Below, one piece after another: positions 45,716 to 53,704 of a stretch of DNA of 64,000 bases (position 1 is the stretch's first letter; every line of letters begins with the position of its first letter). The position numbers and the translations under genes were made by a program. A model generated the notes under the pieces. It was not told the origin of the DNA and did not search any database. It worked only from the letters and a program-made list of their open reading frames with translations. The DNA is taken from the NCBI GenBank assembly GCA_046349435.1, contig JAXMCI010000037.1:1-64000 (forward strand). Reading direction: 5' to 3'. This DNA comes from JAXMCI01 sp046349435 (lineage in GTDB: Bacteria > Pseudomonadota > Alphaproteobacteria > Dongiales > Dongiaceae).

Positions 45716-46609
45716 CTACCAGACGAAGGCGGCGGCCGCCCAGGTCGGGTGCTCGCGGCCGGCGCGGCAGAGCTGGGCCAGGCTGGCCAGCGTCGGCAGC
45801 TCGCCCGGCGCCAGCCCGAGCTCCTCGGCATGGATCCCGCCGGCGATGAACAGCGAGTCGATGCCGGCGGCCCGCGCCCCGGCGACGTCGGTGCGCAGCG
45901 AGTCGCCGACCGCCAGGATGCGGGCCGGATCGGCGATGCCGAGCGCCGCGAAGCAGGCCTGGTAGATCGGCCGGTGCGGCTTGCCGTGGTAGATCACGCT
46001 GCCGCCCATCGCCTCGTAGCGCGCGGCGATGGCGCCGGCGCAGATCTCGCGCACCCCGCCGCGCACCACCTCGAGGTCGGGATTGGCGCACAGCATCGGC
46101 CGGCCGGCGGCCAGCCCCTCGGCCAGCTCCGCGGCGAAGTCCTCGACCCGGTCGGCGGCGCTCTCGACGCCGGTGACCAGCAGGAAGTCGGACTCGGCGG
46201 GCCGCGCCGCCTCGACCAGATCGAGGCCGTCGAGCAGCGGCCGGTCGCGCCTGGGCATGATGCAGAAGGCGCGGCGGCCGAGCCCGCGGTGGCGCGGCTC
46301 CTCGCGGCCGCGCAGCGCCGCCCAGGCCGCCTCGCCCGAGGTGACCAGCCCGTGATAGAGCGCGGCTGAAATGCCGAGCTCGGCGTTGCGCACCGCCACC
46401 GCGGCGGCGCGGCGCGGCGCGTTCGACAGGATGCAGATCCGCTTGCCGCGCGCCATCAGCGCCGCCAGGCAGTCGCGCGCGCCGGGATAGGCGGTAATGC
46501 CGTCATGCATCACCCCCCACAGGTCGACGATGTACCCGTCATAGCGCTCGGCGATGTCGGCGACGCCGGCGATGATCGGCAGTCCGGGAGAGGCGTGCAG
46601 CTCGGTCAT
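45716..46609 (-). CDS. HAD-superfamily IIA hydrolase (TIGR01459-type)
   Basis: 297 residues from ATG 46609. HAD motif I is VDLWGVMHDG, motif II SNAPRR, motif III lysine in YHGKPH and motif IV AVGDSLRTDVAGAR. This is the NagD-like subgroup that dephosphorylates small phosphometabolites; the substrate is unknown. The CoA-binding or nucleotide role sometimes proposed for the family cannot be seen in sequence. Its stop is 4 bp from the glycosyltransferase stop (convergent). Confidence 0.9.
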   Translation of the reverse strand: MTELHASPGLPIIAGVADIAERYDGYIVDLWGVMHDGITAYPGARDCLAALMARGKRICILSNAPRRAAAVAVRNAELGISAALYHGLVTSGEAAWAALRGREEPRHRGLGRRAFCIMPRRDRPLLDGLDLVEAARPAESDFLLVTGVESAADRVEDFAAELAEGLAAGRPMLCANPDLEVVRGGVREICAGAIAARYEAMGGSVIYHGKPHRPIYQACFAALGIADPARILAVGDSLRTDVAGARAAGIDSLFIAGGIHAEELGLAPGELPTLASLAQLCRAGREHPTWAAAAFVW

Positions 46610-46632
46610 GGCGGGCCCTTCTGCCACGCCCC

Positions 46633-46834
46633 CTCATGCTTCGACAAGCTCAGCCTGAGGGCGGAGAGAGGCCGCGCGCGCCCTTCTGAACCTGAGCCGG
46701 GCGCCGTAGCTGGTGACCCAGGCTTGCAGCGGCCTGTGCCCATTTTCTTGTCATTGCCGGGCTTGACCCCGGGCTTGACCCGGCAATCCATGGCGGCCGC
46801 AGGCTGGATGCCCGGGTCAAGCCTGGGCATGGCA
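46633..46834. repeat. Dispersed repeats R1 and R5 between the HAD gene and pyrD
   Basis: R1-like TGCTTCGACAAGCTCAGCCT at 46637-46656, then a second repeat family with GCCGGGCTTGACCCCGGGCT, its inverted partner CCCGGGTCAAGCCTGGGC, and CCGGCAATCCATGGCGG. The latter kind is common in proteobacterial intergenic regions. It fills most of the 280-bp gap and may form long hairpins at the convergent ends. Confidence 0.7.
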
Positions 46835-46891
46835 AAGGGGGGCGCGCCGGTTGTCGAAGGGCGAGGTCGGCACGGCCTCGCCGCGGCCCGC

Positions 46892-47936
46892 TCACCCGCG
46901 ATGGTCGGCGCCGACCGCGGCGGCGACGTCGGGGAAGCCGTCGCGGCGGAGCAGCGCGGCGAGCTCGCGGTTGATCCGGACGACCAGGCCGGGGCCCTGG
47001 TAGATCAGGGCGGTGTAGAGCTGCACCAGGCTGGCGCCGGCCCGCACCTTGGCGTAGGCGTCGGCGCCGGAGGCGATGCCGCCGACCCCGACCAGCGGCA
47101 GGCGGCCCCCGGTCAGCCGGTAGAAATCGGCGAGCACCGCGGTCGAGGGCGCCAGCAGCGAGGCGACCGCTGAGCCCGCCGGTCTCGTCGCGCGCCGGGC
47201 TCGTGAGGCCGGCCGGCCGCGCCGTCGTGGTGTTGCCGAGGTCCAGCCCGTCGATGCCGGTCTCCAGCGCGACGCCGGCGATCCCTTCCCGCTCCTCCGG
47301 CCCGAGGTCGGGGGCGAGCTTGAGCAGCAGCGGCGGGCGGCGCGGCGCCAAGCGGTCGCGCGCCGCCAGCAGCGCCGCGATCAGCGGCCGCAGCGCCGCG
47401 GCGCGCTGCAGGTCGCGCAGGCCCGGCGTGTTCGGCGAGGAGACGTTGACCACCAGGTAGTCGGCGAGCGGCCCGAGCGCGGCGATGCCGGCGGCGTAGT
47501 CGGCGGCGGCGTCCTCGCTCTCCTTGTTCTTGCCGAGATTGACCCCGACCGGACCGAGCCGCCGCGCCGCCAGGCCGCGCCGCGCGAAGTCGTGGCCGCG
47601 GCTGTTGAAGCCCATGCGGTTGATCACCGCGCGGTCTTCGGAGAGGCGGAAGAGCCGCGGCCGCGGGTTGCCCGGCTGCGGCCGCGGCGTGACGCTGCCG
47701 ATCTCGACGAAGCCGAAGCCCAGCCGCAGCAGCGGGTCGATCGCCTCGGCGTCCTTGTCGAAGCCCGCCGCCATGCCGAGCGGATTGGCGAAGTCGAGGC
47801 CCCAGAGCCGGACGCGCAGCGCCGGGTCGGCCGGCACCCGGCCTGCCGGCACGAGGCCGGCGCGCAGCGCCGCCAGCGCGGCGCGGTGGGCGGTCTCCGG
47901 CGGCAGGAGACGCAGCAGGGCGATGGCGAGGGGCAA
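46892..47936 (-). CDS. pyrD: Dihydroorotate dehydrogenase (quinone) PyrD, one-base frameshift near 47158
   Basis: Class 2 membrane-associated enzyme of pyrimidine synthesis. The open frame from TTG 47936 has LDFANPLGMAAGFDKDAEAI, GFVEIGSVTPRPQPGNPRPR, INRMGFNSRG, LGKNKESE, VVNVSSPNTPGLRDLQ and LKLAPDLGPEEREG. It stays open to DETGGLSGR, after which another frame gives PLLAPSTAVLADFYRLTGG, LPLVGVGGIASGADAYAKV and GASLVQLYTALIYQGPGL. Removing one T gives LSGRPLLAPSTAV and a 347-residue enzyme of normal length. The gene is essential for prototrophy, so an error is likely. Confidence 0.9.
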
Positions 47937-48203
47937 GGACGGGAAACCGGCCGGGCGCGTGGCGGGGGGATTGCGATCCTAGGACCTCGTAGCCGGATTC
48001 GCATCGGACGGCAATCCCACGCAATTTGCGACGCGTTATGCACAGCGAGGTCTCCTGAAACGGGCCGGCGGGATCGCCGTTCGGGAGGGCGCGTCGCGAT
48101 CGGACAAGCGAATCGGCCCCGCCTGAGCGAAAATCGTGCAGTTTCAATGGCACCCCTCTTGCTAAGCGGGGCCGGGACTTGCGAAGTTGAGGAGTCAACA
48201 GGC

Positions 48204-48407
48204 GTGGTGGCGACGGCGGACCGGAAGCGGCGTGGCAGCGTCGCGTTGGAACGGGCCTTGCAGGCGGTGGAGCAGATGGGGCGGAGCAACCTGATGCTCG
48301 TCCCCGGTGAACCGAGTGAGTCAATGATCATGGCCGGCGCGGCCGCGGGCGACATCAGCCCGGAGGCCGCGCGGCGCGTGTGGCAGGCAATGCTGGAGGC
48401 ACAATGA
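48204..48407 (+). CDS. Small hypothetical protein, 67 residues, coupled to the S24-type regulator
   Basis: GTG 48204 follows GAGGAGTCAACAGGC. The product starts VVATADRKRRGSVALERALQ and continues with a short helix QAVEQMGRSNLMLVPGE, then ISPEAARRVWQAMLEAQ. The stop overlaps the next ATG (ATGA, 48404-48407), so it is translated with the regulator. An ATG at 48150 would lengthen it by 18 residues without adding a ribosome site. Family not recognised; a regulator partner or small DNA-associated peptide is possible. The 260-bp gap before it shows no gene. Confidence 0.55.
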   Translation: MVATADRKRRGSVALERALQAVEQMGRSNLMLVPGEPSESMIMAGAAAGDISPEAARRVWQAMLEAQ

Positions 48408-49114
48408 ACGCGGCGAACGCCGGCGCGATGCGCGAGCTAGGCGGATTTTCTGCTGACAACCGGGCCAAGGCCCGTAAGACTCGCACGATGTTGCGGCACA
48501 AGGACATCTGGAAGGCGATCGATCGCCTGGCCGAGAAGAACGGGCTGTCCCCCTCGGGGCTCGCCCGCCGGTCCGGCCTCGACCCGACCACCTTCAACAA
48601 GAGCAAGCGGATCGCGCCCGGCGGCAAGGCGCGCTGGCCGAGCACCGAGAGCATCGCCAAGATCCTCGACCATACCGGGGAATCGATGCCCGGCTTCGTC
48701 GCGCTGATCGGCGAGAAGGGCAAGCTGCGGCGCAAGATCCCGCTGCTCGGCTATGCCCGGGCCGGGCGGGCCGGCTACTTCGACGATTCGGGCAACCCGA
48801 CCGGCGAGGGCTGGGAAGAGGTCGAGCTGCCCGGGCTGCACGACGACGGCGCCTATGCGCTGAAGATCACCGGCGACAGCATGGAGCCGGCCTACCGCTC
48901 CGGCGACATCATCATCGTCTCCCCGGCCGCCGAAGTGCGCCGCGGCGACCGCGTGGTGGTGCGGACCCGGTCGGGCGAGGTGATGGCCAAGCAGCTGAGC
49001 AAGCGCAACGCCAAGCGCACCGAGCTCAAGTCGCTGAACGAGCGGGCGCCCGACGTCGCGCTCGACAGCGACGAGGTCGCCTGGATCGCCCGCATCCTCT
49101 GGGTGAGCCAGTAG
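48404..49114 (+). CDS. XRE-like/S24 peptidase-like regulator
   Basis: 236 residues. An N-terminal helix-turn-helix (IWKAIDRLAEKNGLSPSGLA, RRSGLDPTTFNKSKR) is followed by a LexA/cI-type C-domain: ALKITGDSMEPAYRSGD with Ser159 and GEVMAKQL with Lys196, 37 residues apart as in LexA. AG dipeptides at 120-121 and 123-124 lie where the cleavage site of such proteins falls, so RecA-stimulated self-cleavage is conceivable. It resembles prophage repressors but has no phage genes beside it; the alphaproteobacterial group is usually chromosomal. Likely autoregulated together with the small gene upstream. Confidence 0.88.
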   Translation: MNAANAGAMRELGGFSADNRAKARKTRTMLRHKDIWKAIDRLAEKNGLSPSGLARRSGLDPTTFNKSKRIAPGGKARWPSTESIAKILDHTGESMPGFVALIGEKGKLRRKIPLLGYARAGRAGYFDDSGNPTGEGWEEVELPGLHDDGAYALKITGDSMEPAYRSGDIIIVSPAAEVRRGDRVVVRTRSGEVMAKQLSKRNAKRTELKSLNERAPDVALDSDEVAWIARILWVSQ

Positions 49115-49182
49115 GCGAATTCTCGCGCCCCGGCGGCGGGCGGCACTTGACAAGGTGCCGCCCCGCTTCCGATCATAAATCC

Positions 49183-49521
49183 ATGCTGACCGTCCGCTCG
49201 CGACTGGCGGCGCTCTCCGCCTGGGAGCGCCGGCACGATGGCGCGTTCCTGCGCCGCCCCGATGATCCCCTGGCCGATGATCCCCTGGCCGACGATCCCC
49301 TGGCCGACGATCCCCTTTGCGGCCCGGCCGGGGCCGCGGCCGACCGCGCGCTGGCCTGGAGCCGGGCCTGCGACCGCGAGGCCCGCGGCCTGGTGGCGAC
49401 GCTGGCCGCGGCGCGCCGCTGCGGCCGCCCGCCGCCGCCCGAGGTCGCCGCCGCGCTGGCGCGGCTGCGCCGGGCCGGGCTCGCCTGGCGGGCGGCCGCG
49501 GCACCGCCGGCGGCGCGCTGA
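49183..49521 (+). CDS. Hypothetical protein with a DDPLA tandem repeat, 112 residues
   Basis: MLTVRSRLAALSAWERRHDG is followed by (D-D-P-L-A)x3 plus a last partial unit, then an Ala/Arg-rich helical part (AALARLRRAGLAWRAAAA). A TTGACA lies at 49147-49152, but no good -10 at the usual spacing is seen. The repeat is made of 15-bp DNA units (see next entry). Family not recognised; a small cytosolic helical protein is likely. Confidence 0.5.
   Translation: MLTVRSRLAALSAWERRHDGAFLRRPDDPLADDPLADDPLADDPLCGPAGAAADRALAWSRACDREARGLVATLAAARRCGRPPPPEVAAALARLRRAGLAWRAAAAPPAAR
49261..49320 (+). repeat. 15-bp tandem repeat x4 (GAYGATCCCCTGGCC)
   Basis: Units at 49261, 49276, 49291 and 49306, the last diverging in its final three bases. 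Units 1 and 2 are identical and units 3 and 4 share GAC in place of GAT. In-frame with the small hypothetical gene. Confidence 0.9.
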
Positions 49522-49538
49522 CGCGGTCCCGCAGCCGG

Positions 49539-49566
49539 TTGCGCATGGCGGGCGAGCCGCTATGCT
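49539..49566 (+). promoter_or_regulatory. Candidate sigma70 promoter of the aminotransferase-Anbu operon, with leader hairpin
   Basis: TTGCGC (49539-49544), 16-bp spacer, TATGCT (49561-49566). The leader then contains a perfect 8-bp stem CGCCGGCC / GGCCGGCG (49600-49607 / 49616-49623, 8-nt loop) ending 10 bp before the ATG at 49634, which could mask the ribosome site. Confidence 0.45.
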
Positions 49567-49633
49567 CAGCCATCCCGAACAGCAAGCGCCTTGAGGAGGC
49601 GCCGGCCCCCCGGGCGGCCGGCGACGTGACGCG

Positions 49634-50470
49634 ATGAATGGCTGGCATTTCATGGACGGCCAGTGGGTGGCCGGCAACCCGTTGATGATGGGCGCCTGGG
49701 ACCACGCCACCTGGATGGGCGGCGGGGTCTTCGACGGCGCCCGCGCCTTCGAGGGCACCACCCCCGACCTCGACCTGCATTGCCGCCGCGCCGTCCGCTC
49801 GGCGACCGCGCTCGGCTTCCGCTCGCCGCTCGAGGCGGCGGCGATCGAGGAGATCGTGCGCGAGGGCATCGCCCGCTTCCCGGCCGGCACGCCGCTCTAT
49901 ATCCGCCCCTTCCTGTGGACCGAGGACGGCTTCCTGGCGCCCGATCCCGAGACCACGAAGATCGTCATCTCGGTGGTCGAGTCGCCGCTGCCCGAGCCGC
50001 GCGGCTTCAGCCTCTGCCTGTCGCGCTTCCGCCGGCCCTCGCCGGAGACGGCGCCGACCGACGCCAAGGCGGTTGCGCTCTACGCCCAGGCCGGGCGCGC
50101 CTCCGGCGACGCCCGCAAGCGCGGCTTCGACGACGCGGTGATGCTCGACCTGCTCGGCAACGTCGCCGAGCTCACCGGCTCCAACATCTGGATCGGCAAG
50201 GACGGCGCCGCCCACACGCCCGTGCCGAACGGCACCTTCCTCAACGGCCTCACCCGGCAGCGACTGGTCAAGCTGCTGCGCAAGGCCGGCATCGCGGTGC
50301 ATGAGCGCACCGTCACCTGGCAGGAGGTGCTGGAGGCCGACGAGATCTTCTCCTCCGGCAACTACGGCAAGGTGATGCCCTTCACCCGGGTCGAGCAGCG
50401 CAGCCTGCAGCCCGGCCCGCTCTACGCCCGGGCGCGTGAGCTCTACTGGGAGTTCGCCCATGGCGGCTGA
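49634..50470 (+). CDS. Branched-chain-type aminotransferase (class IV PLP enzyme)
   Basis: 278 residues. The fold-type IV pattern is present: WMGGGVFDGARAFEG, LYIRPFLWTEDGF, KAVALYAQAGRASGDA with the PLP lysine region, GFDDAVMLDLLGNVAELTGS and NIWIGKDG...HTPVPNGTFL then NGLTRQRLVKLL. Similar to IlvE-like enzymes but shorter at the N-terminus. It precedes the Anbu operon by 9 bp and is probably transcribed with it, so a link to peptide or amino acid turnover is inferred. Confidence 0.88.
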   Translation: MNGWHFMDGQWVAGNPLMMGAWDHATWMGGGVFDGARAFEGTTPDLDLHCRRAVRSATALGFRSPLEAAAIEEIVREGIARFPAGTPLYIRPFLWTEDGFLAPDPETTKIVISVVESPLPEPRGFSLCLSRFRRPSPETAPTDAKAVALYAQAGRASGDARKRGFDDAVMLDLLGNVAELTGSNIWIGKDGAAHTPVPNGTFLNGLTRQRLVKLLRKAGIAVHERTVTWQEVLEADEIFSSGNYGKVMPFTRVEQRSLQPGPLYARARELYWEFAHGG

Positions 50471-50479
50471 GCGACGGCC

Positions 50480-51196
50480 TTGACCTACTGCGTCGGGATC
50501 AAGGTCCGCGACGGGCTGATCGGGCTCGCCGACAGCCGGATCACCAGCGGCACGCAGCTGACCAGCGCGCGCAAGATGACGCTGCACGGCCAGCAGGGCG
50601 CGCAGTTCTTCGTCATGACCTCGGGCCTGCGCTCGCTGCGCGACAAGACGCTGGCCTATCTCGAGCGCGAGACGGCGGCGGCCGAGCCGCACCGCACCAT
50701 GCTCGACGCGGTCACCGCCTATGCCGGCTGCCTGCGCCGGGTGGCGGCCGAGGACAAGAGCGCGATCGCCGACGCCAACCTGACCTTCGACCTGCACACG
50801 CTGATCGGCGGCCAGCTCGCCCACGATGCCGAGCCGGCCCTGTTCCTCGTCTACCCCGTCGGCAACTGGGTCCAGGTCGACCGGCGCACGCCCTACCTGG
50901 CGATTGGCAATCCCGGCTACGGCCGGCTGATCCTCGATCGCGGGCTGCGCTACGAGACCTCGCTGCAGGACGCCCTCAAGCTCGCCTTCCTCGCCTTCGA
51001 CGCGACGCGGCTGGCCACCGCCGACGTCGGATTCCCGCTCGATGTGGTGACGCTGGGCGCCGCCGACCGGCAATGGCGCGAGGCCGAGGCCGAGACCAGC
51101 CCGCTCGGCGAGAGCGGCGATTGGTGGAACCAGCGCCTGCGCGACGTGCTGGCAGCGATGCCCGACCCCGGCTGGCTCGGCAAGGTCGCGCCCTGA
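50480..51196 (+). CDS. Anbu-type proteasome-like peptidase
   Basis: 238 residues from TTG 50480, giving MTYCVGIKVRDGLIGLADSR. Thr2 is the expected N-terminal nucleophile after Met removal; ADSRI carries the Asp and KMTLHGQQ the Lys of Ntn hydrolases. The length and the TYCVG start match the ancestral beta-subunit (Anbu) group, which forms open rings and is found with ATP-grasp and alpha-E genes, as here. Its substrate is unknown. Followed after 91 bp by the ATP-grasp gene. Confidence 0.9.
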   Translation: MTYCVGIKVRDGLIGLADSRITSGTQLTSARKMTLHGQQGAQFFVMTSGLRSLRDKTLAYLERETAAAEPHRTMLDAVTAYAGCLRRVAAEDKSAIADANLTFDLHTLIGGQLAHDAEPALFLVYPVGNWVQVDRRTPYLAIGNPGYGRLILDRGLRYETSLQDALKLAFLAFDATRLATADVGFPLDVVTLGAADRQWREAEAETSPLGESGDWWNQRLRDVLAAMPDPGWLGKVAP

Positions 51197-51287
51197 GCCG
51201 GCGATTGATCGGCCGCGGCCGGCCATACTAAGCTTCGCCATCGGGGCCGGCGGCTACGCCGGCGGAGAGCGCGAGACCGGGGGGCGA

Positions 51288-52736
51288 TTGGCGCAGCAGG
51301 ACGGCGACTGGCTGGCCGGGTACAAGGCGGACGGGCTCTATTGCGAGCTGACCGGCACGCTGCGGCACCCGGCGCCGCACACCCGGCCGCTGCGCGAGCG
51401 GCTGGCCGGGCTGCCGATCGCCGACCTCCGGCGGCGGGCCCGCGAATCCGAGAACGAGCTGTTCAACCTCGGCATCACCTTCACCGTCTACTCGGAGAAG
51501 GACGCCACCGACCGCATCCTGCCCTTCGACGTCATCCCGCGGCTGCTCTCGGCCGCCGAGTGGCGCCAGCTCGAGGCCGGCGTGGTGCAGCGGGTGACCG
51601 CGCTCAACCGCTTCCTCTACGACGTCTATCACCGCCAGCAGATCCTCGCCGACGGCGTGGTGCCGCGGGCGCTGGTGCTGGGCAATGCGAACTTCCGGCC
51701 GGAGATGGTCGATTTCGAGCCGCCGGCGCGCACCTACGTGCATATCTGCGGCATCGACATCGTGCGCGACGAGACCGGCCGCTTCATGGTGCTGGAGGAT
51801 AACGGCCGGACGCCGTCGGGCGTGTCCTACGTGGTCGAGAACCGGCGCATGATGCTGCGCGCCTTCCCCGACCTGACCGACGGGCTGCCGATCCGCCCGG
51901 TCGAGGATTACGGGCTGCGCCTGCGCCATGCGCTGGCCGAGCTGGCGCCGCCCGCCCTGCCCGACCCGCAGATCGTGCTGCTCTCGCCCGGCCTCTACAA
52001 CTCGGCCTATTTCGAGCATGTCTTCCTCGCCCGCGAGATGGGCGTGCCGCTGGTCGAGGGCCGCGACCTGGTGGTCGAGAACGACCGCGTCTTCATGCGG
52101 ACGATCGGCGGGCTCGACCCGGTCGACGTCATCTACCGGCGCATCGGCGACGACTTCCTCGACCCCGAGGCCTTCCGCCCGGACAGCATGCTGGGCGTGC
52201 CCGGGCTGATGCGCGCCTACCGCCGCGGCAACGTCGCGCTGGCCAACGCCATCGGCACCGGGGTGTGCGACGACAAGGCGGTCTACGCCTACATGCCGCG
52301 GATCATCCGCTACTACCTCGGCGAGGAGCCGATCCTGCCCAACGTCGAGACCCACATCTGCGGCGAGCCGGAGGCGCTGGCCTACACGCTCGACCATCTC
52401 GACCAGCTGGTGGTCAAGCCGGTCGGCGAGTCCGGCGGCTACGGGCTGCTGGTCGGGCCGCACGCCGCCGAGGCCGAGCGCGAGGCGATGCGCGCCAAGC
52501 TGCGCGCCGACCCGGCCAACTACATCAGCCAGCCGATGGTCAGCCTGTCGGTCTGCCCGACCCTGGTCGAGGAGGGCGTGGCGCCGCGCCATGTCGACCT
52601 GCGCCCCTTCGCCGTCACCGGCCGCGGCACCTGGGTGCTGCCGGGCGGGCTGACGCGCGTCGCGCTGCGCCGCGGCTCGCTGGTCGTCAACTCCTCGCAG
52701 GGAGGCGGGTCGAAGGACACGTGGGTCGTTGGCTAG
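51288..52736 (+). CDS. Circularly permuted type 2 ATP-grasp protein
   Basis: 482 residues from TTG 51288, preceded by ACCGGGGGGCGA. The family pattern is seen in GITFTVYSEKDATDRILPFD, VPRALVLGNANFRPEMVDFE, VLEDNGRTPSGVSYVVENRR, IGTGVCDDKAVYAYMPRII and LDQLVVKPVGESGGYGLLVG. A TTGATC at 51205 with TACTAA 15 bp later may be its own promoter. Such proteins may attach a residue or a tag to a peptide; a link to the Anbu protease was proposed from conserved gene order. Overlaps the alpha-E gene by 8 bp. Confidence 0.9.
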   Translation: MAQQDGDWLAGYKADGLYCELTGTLRHPAPHTRPLRERLAGLPIADLRRRARESENELFNLGITFTVYSEKDATDRILPFDVIPRLLSAAEWRQLEAGVVQRVTALNRFLYDVYHRQQILADGVVPRALVLGNANFRPEMVDFEPPARTYVHICGIDIVRDETGRFMVLEDNGRTPSGVSYVVENRRMMLRAFPDLTDGLPIRPVEDYGLRLRHALAELAPPALPDPQIVLLSPGLYNSAYFEHVFLAREMGVPLVEGRDLVVENDRVFMRTIGGLDPVDVIYRRIGDDFLDPEAFRPDSMLGVPGLMRAYRRGNVALANAIGTGVCDDKAVYAYMPRIIRYYLGEEPILPNVETHICGEPEALAYTLDHLDQLVVKPVGESGGYGLLVGPHAAEAEREAMRAKLRADPANYISQPMVSLSVCPTLVEEGVAPRHVDLRPFAVTGRGTWVLPGGLTRVALRRGSLVVNSSQGGGSKDTWVVG

Positions 52737-53670
52737 GCTGCTCGCCCGCTATGCCGACGGCCTGTTCTGGATGGGCCGCTACATCGAGCGGGCGGAGAAC
52801 CTCGCCCGGCTGATCGACGTCAACCAGAGCTATGCCCGCGACGGCGGCGGCGAGGGCTGGCTGTCGCTGGTCCAGATCAACGCCGACGAGGAGCGCTTCT
52901 TCGCCCGGCACGGCCAGGCCAGCTTCGCCGCGGTCACCGAGTTCTACCTGCAGGATGTCGACAACCCGACCTCGGTGCGCTTCGCCATCAAGGCGGCGCG
53001 CAACAACGCGCGCATGCTGCGGGCGCTGATCAGCACCGAGATGTGGGGCCAGATCAACACCGTGCACAACTGGCTGAAGGAGCTGCCGGCGACCCGGCTG
53101 ACCCTGCCCGAGCTGCCGCGGCTCTGCGCCGCGATCAAGGAGGCCTGCCAGGCCAATGCCGGCGTCACCGAGGGCACCTTCTTCCGCGACGAGGGCTGGT
53201 ACTTCTACCAGATCGGCCGCCATCTCGAGCGCGCCGACCAGACCACCCGGCTGATCGACGTCGGCTTCCGCCACGCGCTGGCGCCGACCGCCGACGGCGC
53301 CGGCCCGCCGGTCGGGCGCTGGATCCTGCTGCTGCGCTCGGCCGCCGGCTACCACGCCTTCCGGCGCGTCCATCCGCGCGATCTGCAGGCCGCCGACGTC
53401 GCCGCCTTCCTGCTGCTGCACCCGGCCTTCCCGCGCTCCGTGGCGCTCTGCGTCGCCGAGATCGAGGACCTGCTCAACCGGCTGCGCCGCGGCTACGGCC
53501 TGCGCGGCGGCGCCGGCACGCTGGAGCTGCTCGACCGGCTGCGCGCCGAGCTGCCGGCCCGGCCGCCGGCACTGCTGCTGCGGGGCGGGCTGCACGAGTT
53601 CCTCGACGGCATCCAGCAGCAGCTCAGCGACGTCACCAGCCGGCTCACCCAGGAATTCTTTCCGGGGTGA
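52729..53670 (+). CDS. Alpha-E domain protein
   Basis: 313 residues, all helical. TTG 52729 lies inside the ATP-grasp stop region (GGAGGCGGGT upstream). MARLLARYADGLFWMGRYIE, RAENLARLIDVNQ, NTVHNWLKELPATRLTLPEL and GWYFYQIGRHLERADQTTRL are the family marks. Function unknown, but the family always travels with ATP-grasp and often transglutaminase-like genes. A transglutaminase-like gene is not seen nearby, so that member of the usual set is missing or elsewhere. Confidence 0.9.
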   Translation: MARLLARYADGLFWMGRYIERAENLARLIDVNQSYARDGGGEGWLSLVQINADEERFFARHGQASFAAVTEFYLQDVDNPTSVRFAIKAARNNARMLRALISTEMWGQINTVHNWLKELPATRLTLPELPRLCAAIKEACQANAGVTEGTFFRDEGWYFYQIGRHLERADQTTRLIDVGFRHALAPTADGAGPPVGRWILLLRSAAGYHAFRRVHPRDLQAADVAAFLLLHPAFPRSVALCVAEIEDLLNRLRRGYGLRGGAGTLELLDRLRAELPARPPALLLRGGLHEFLDGIQQQLSDVTSRLTQEFFPG

Positions 53671-53703
53671 GCCCCTCCCTCTCCCGCTGCGCGGGCGAGG
53701 GGA
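53671..53703. repeat. Short copy of dispersed repeat R2
   Basis: CCCCTCCCTCTCCCGCTGCG followed by CGGGCGAGGGG, forming a hairpin between the convergent alpha-E and lysS genes. Confidence 0.65.
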
Positions 53704-53704
53704 A

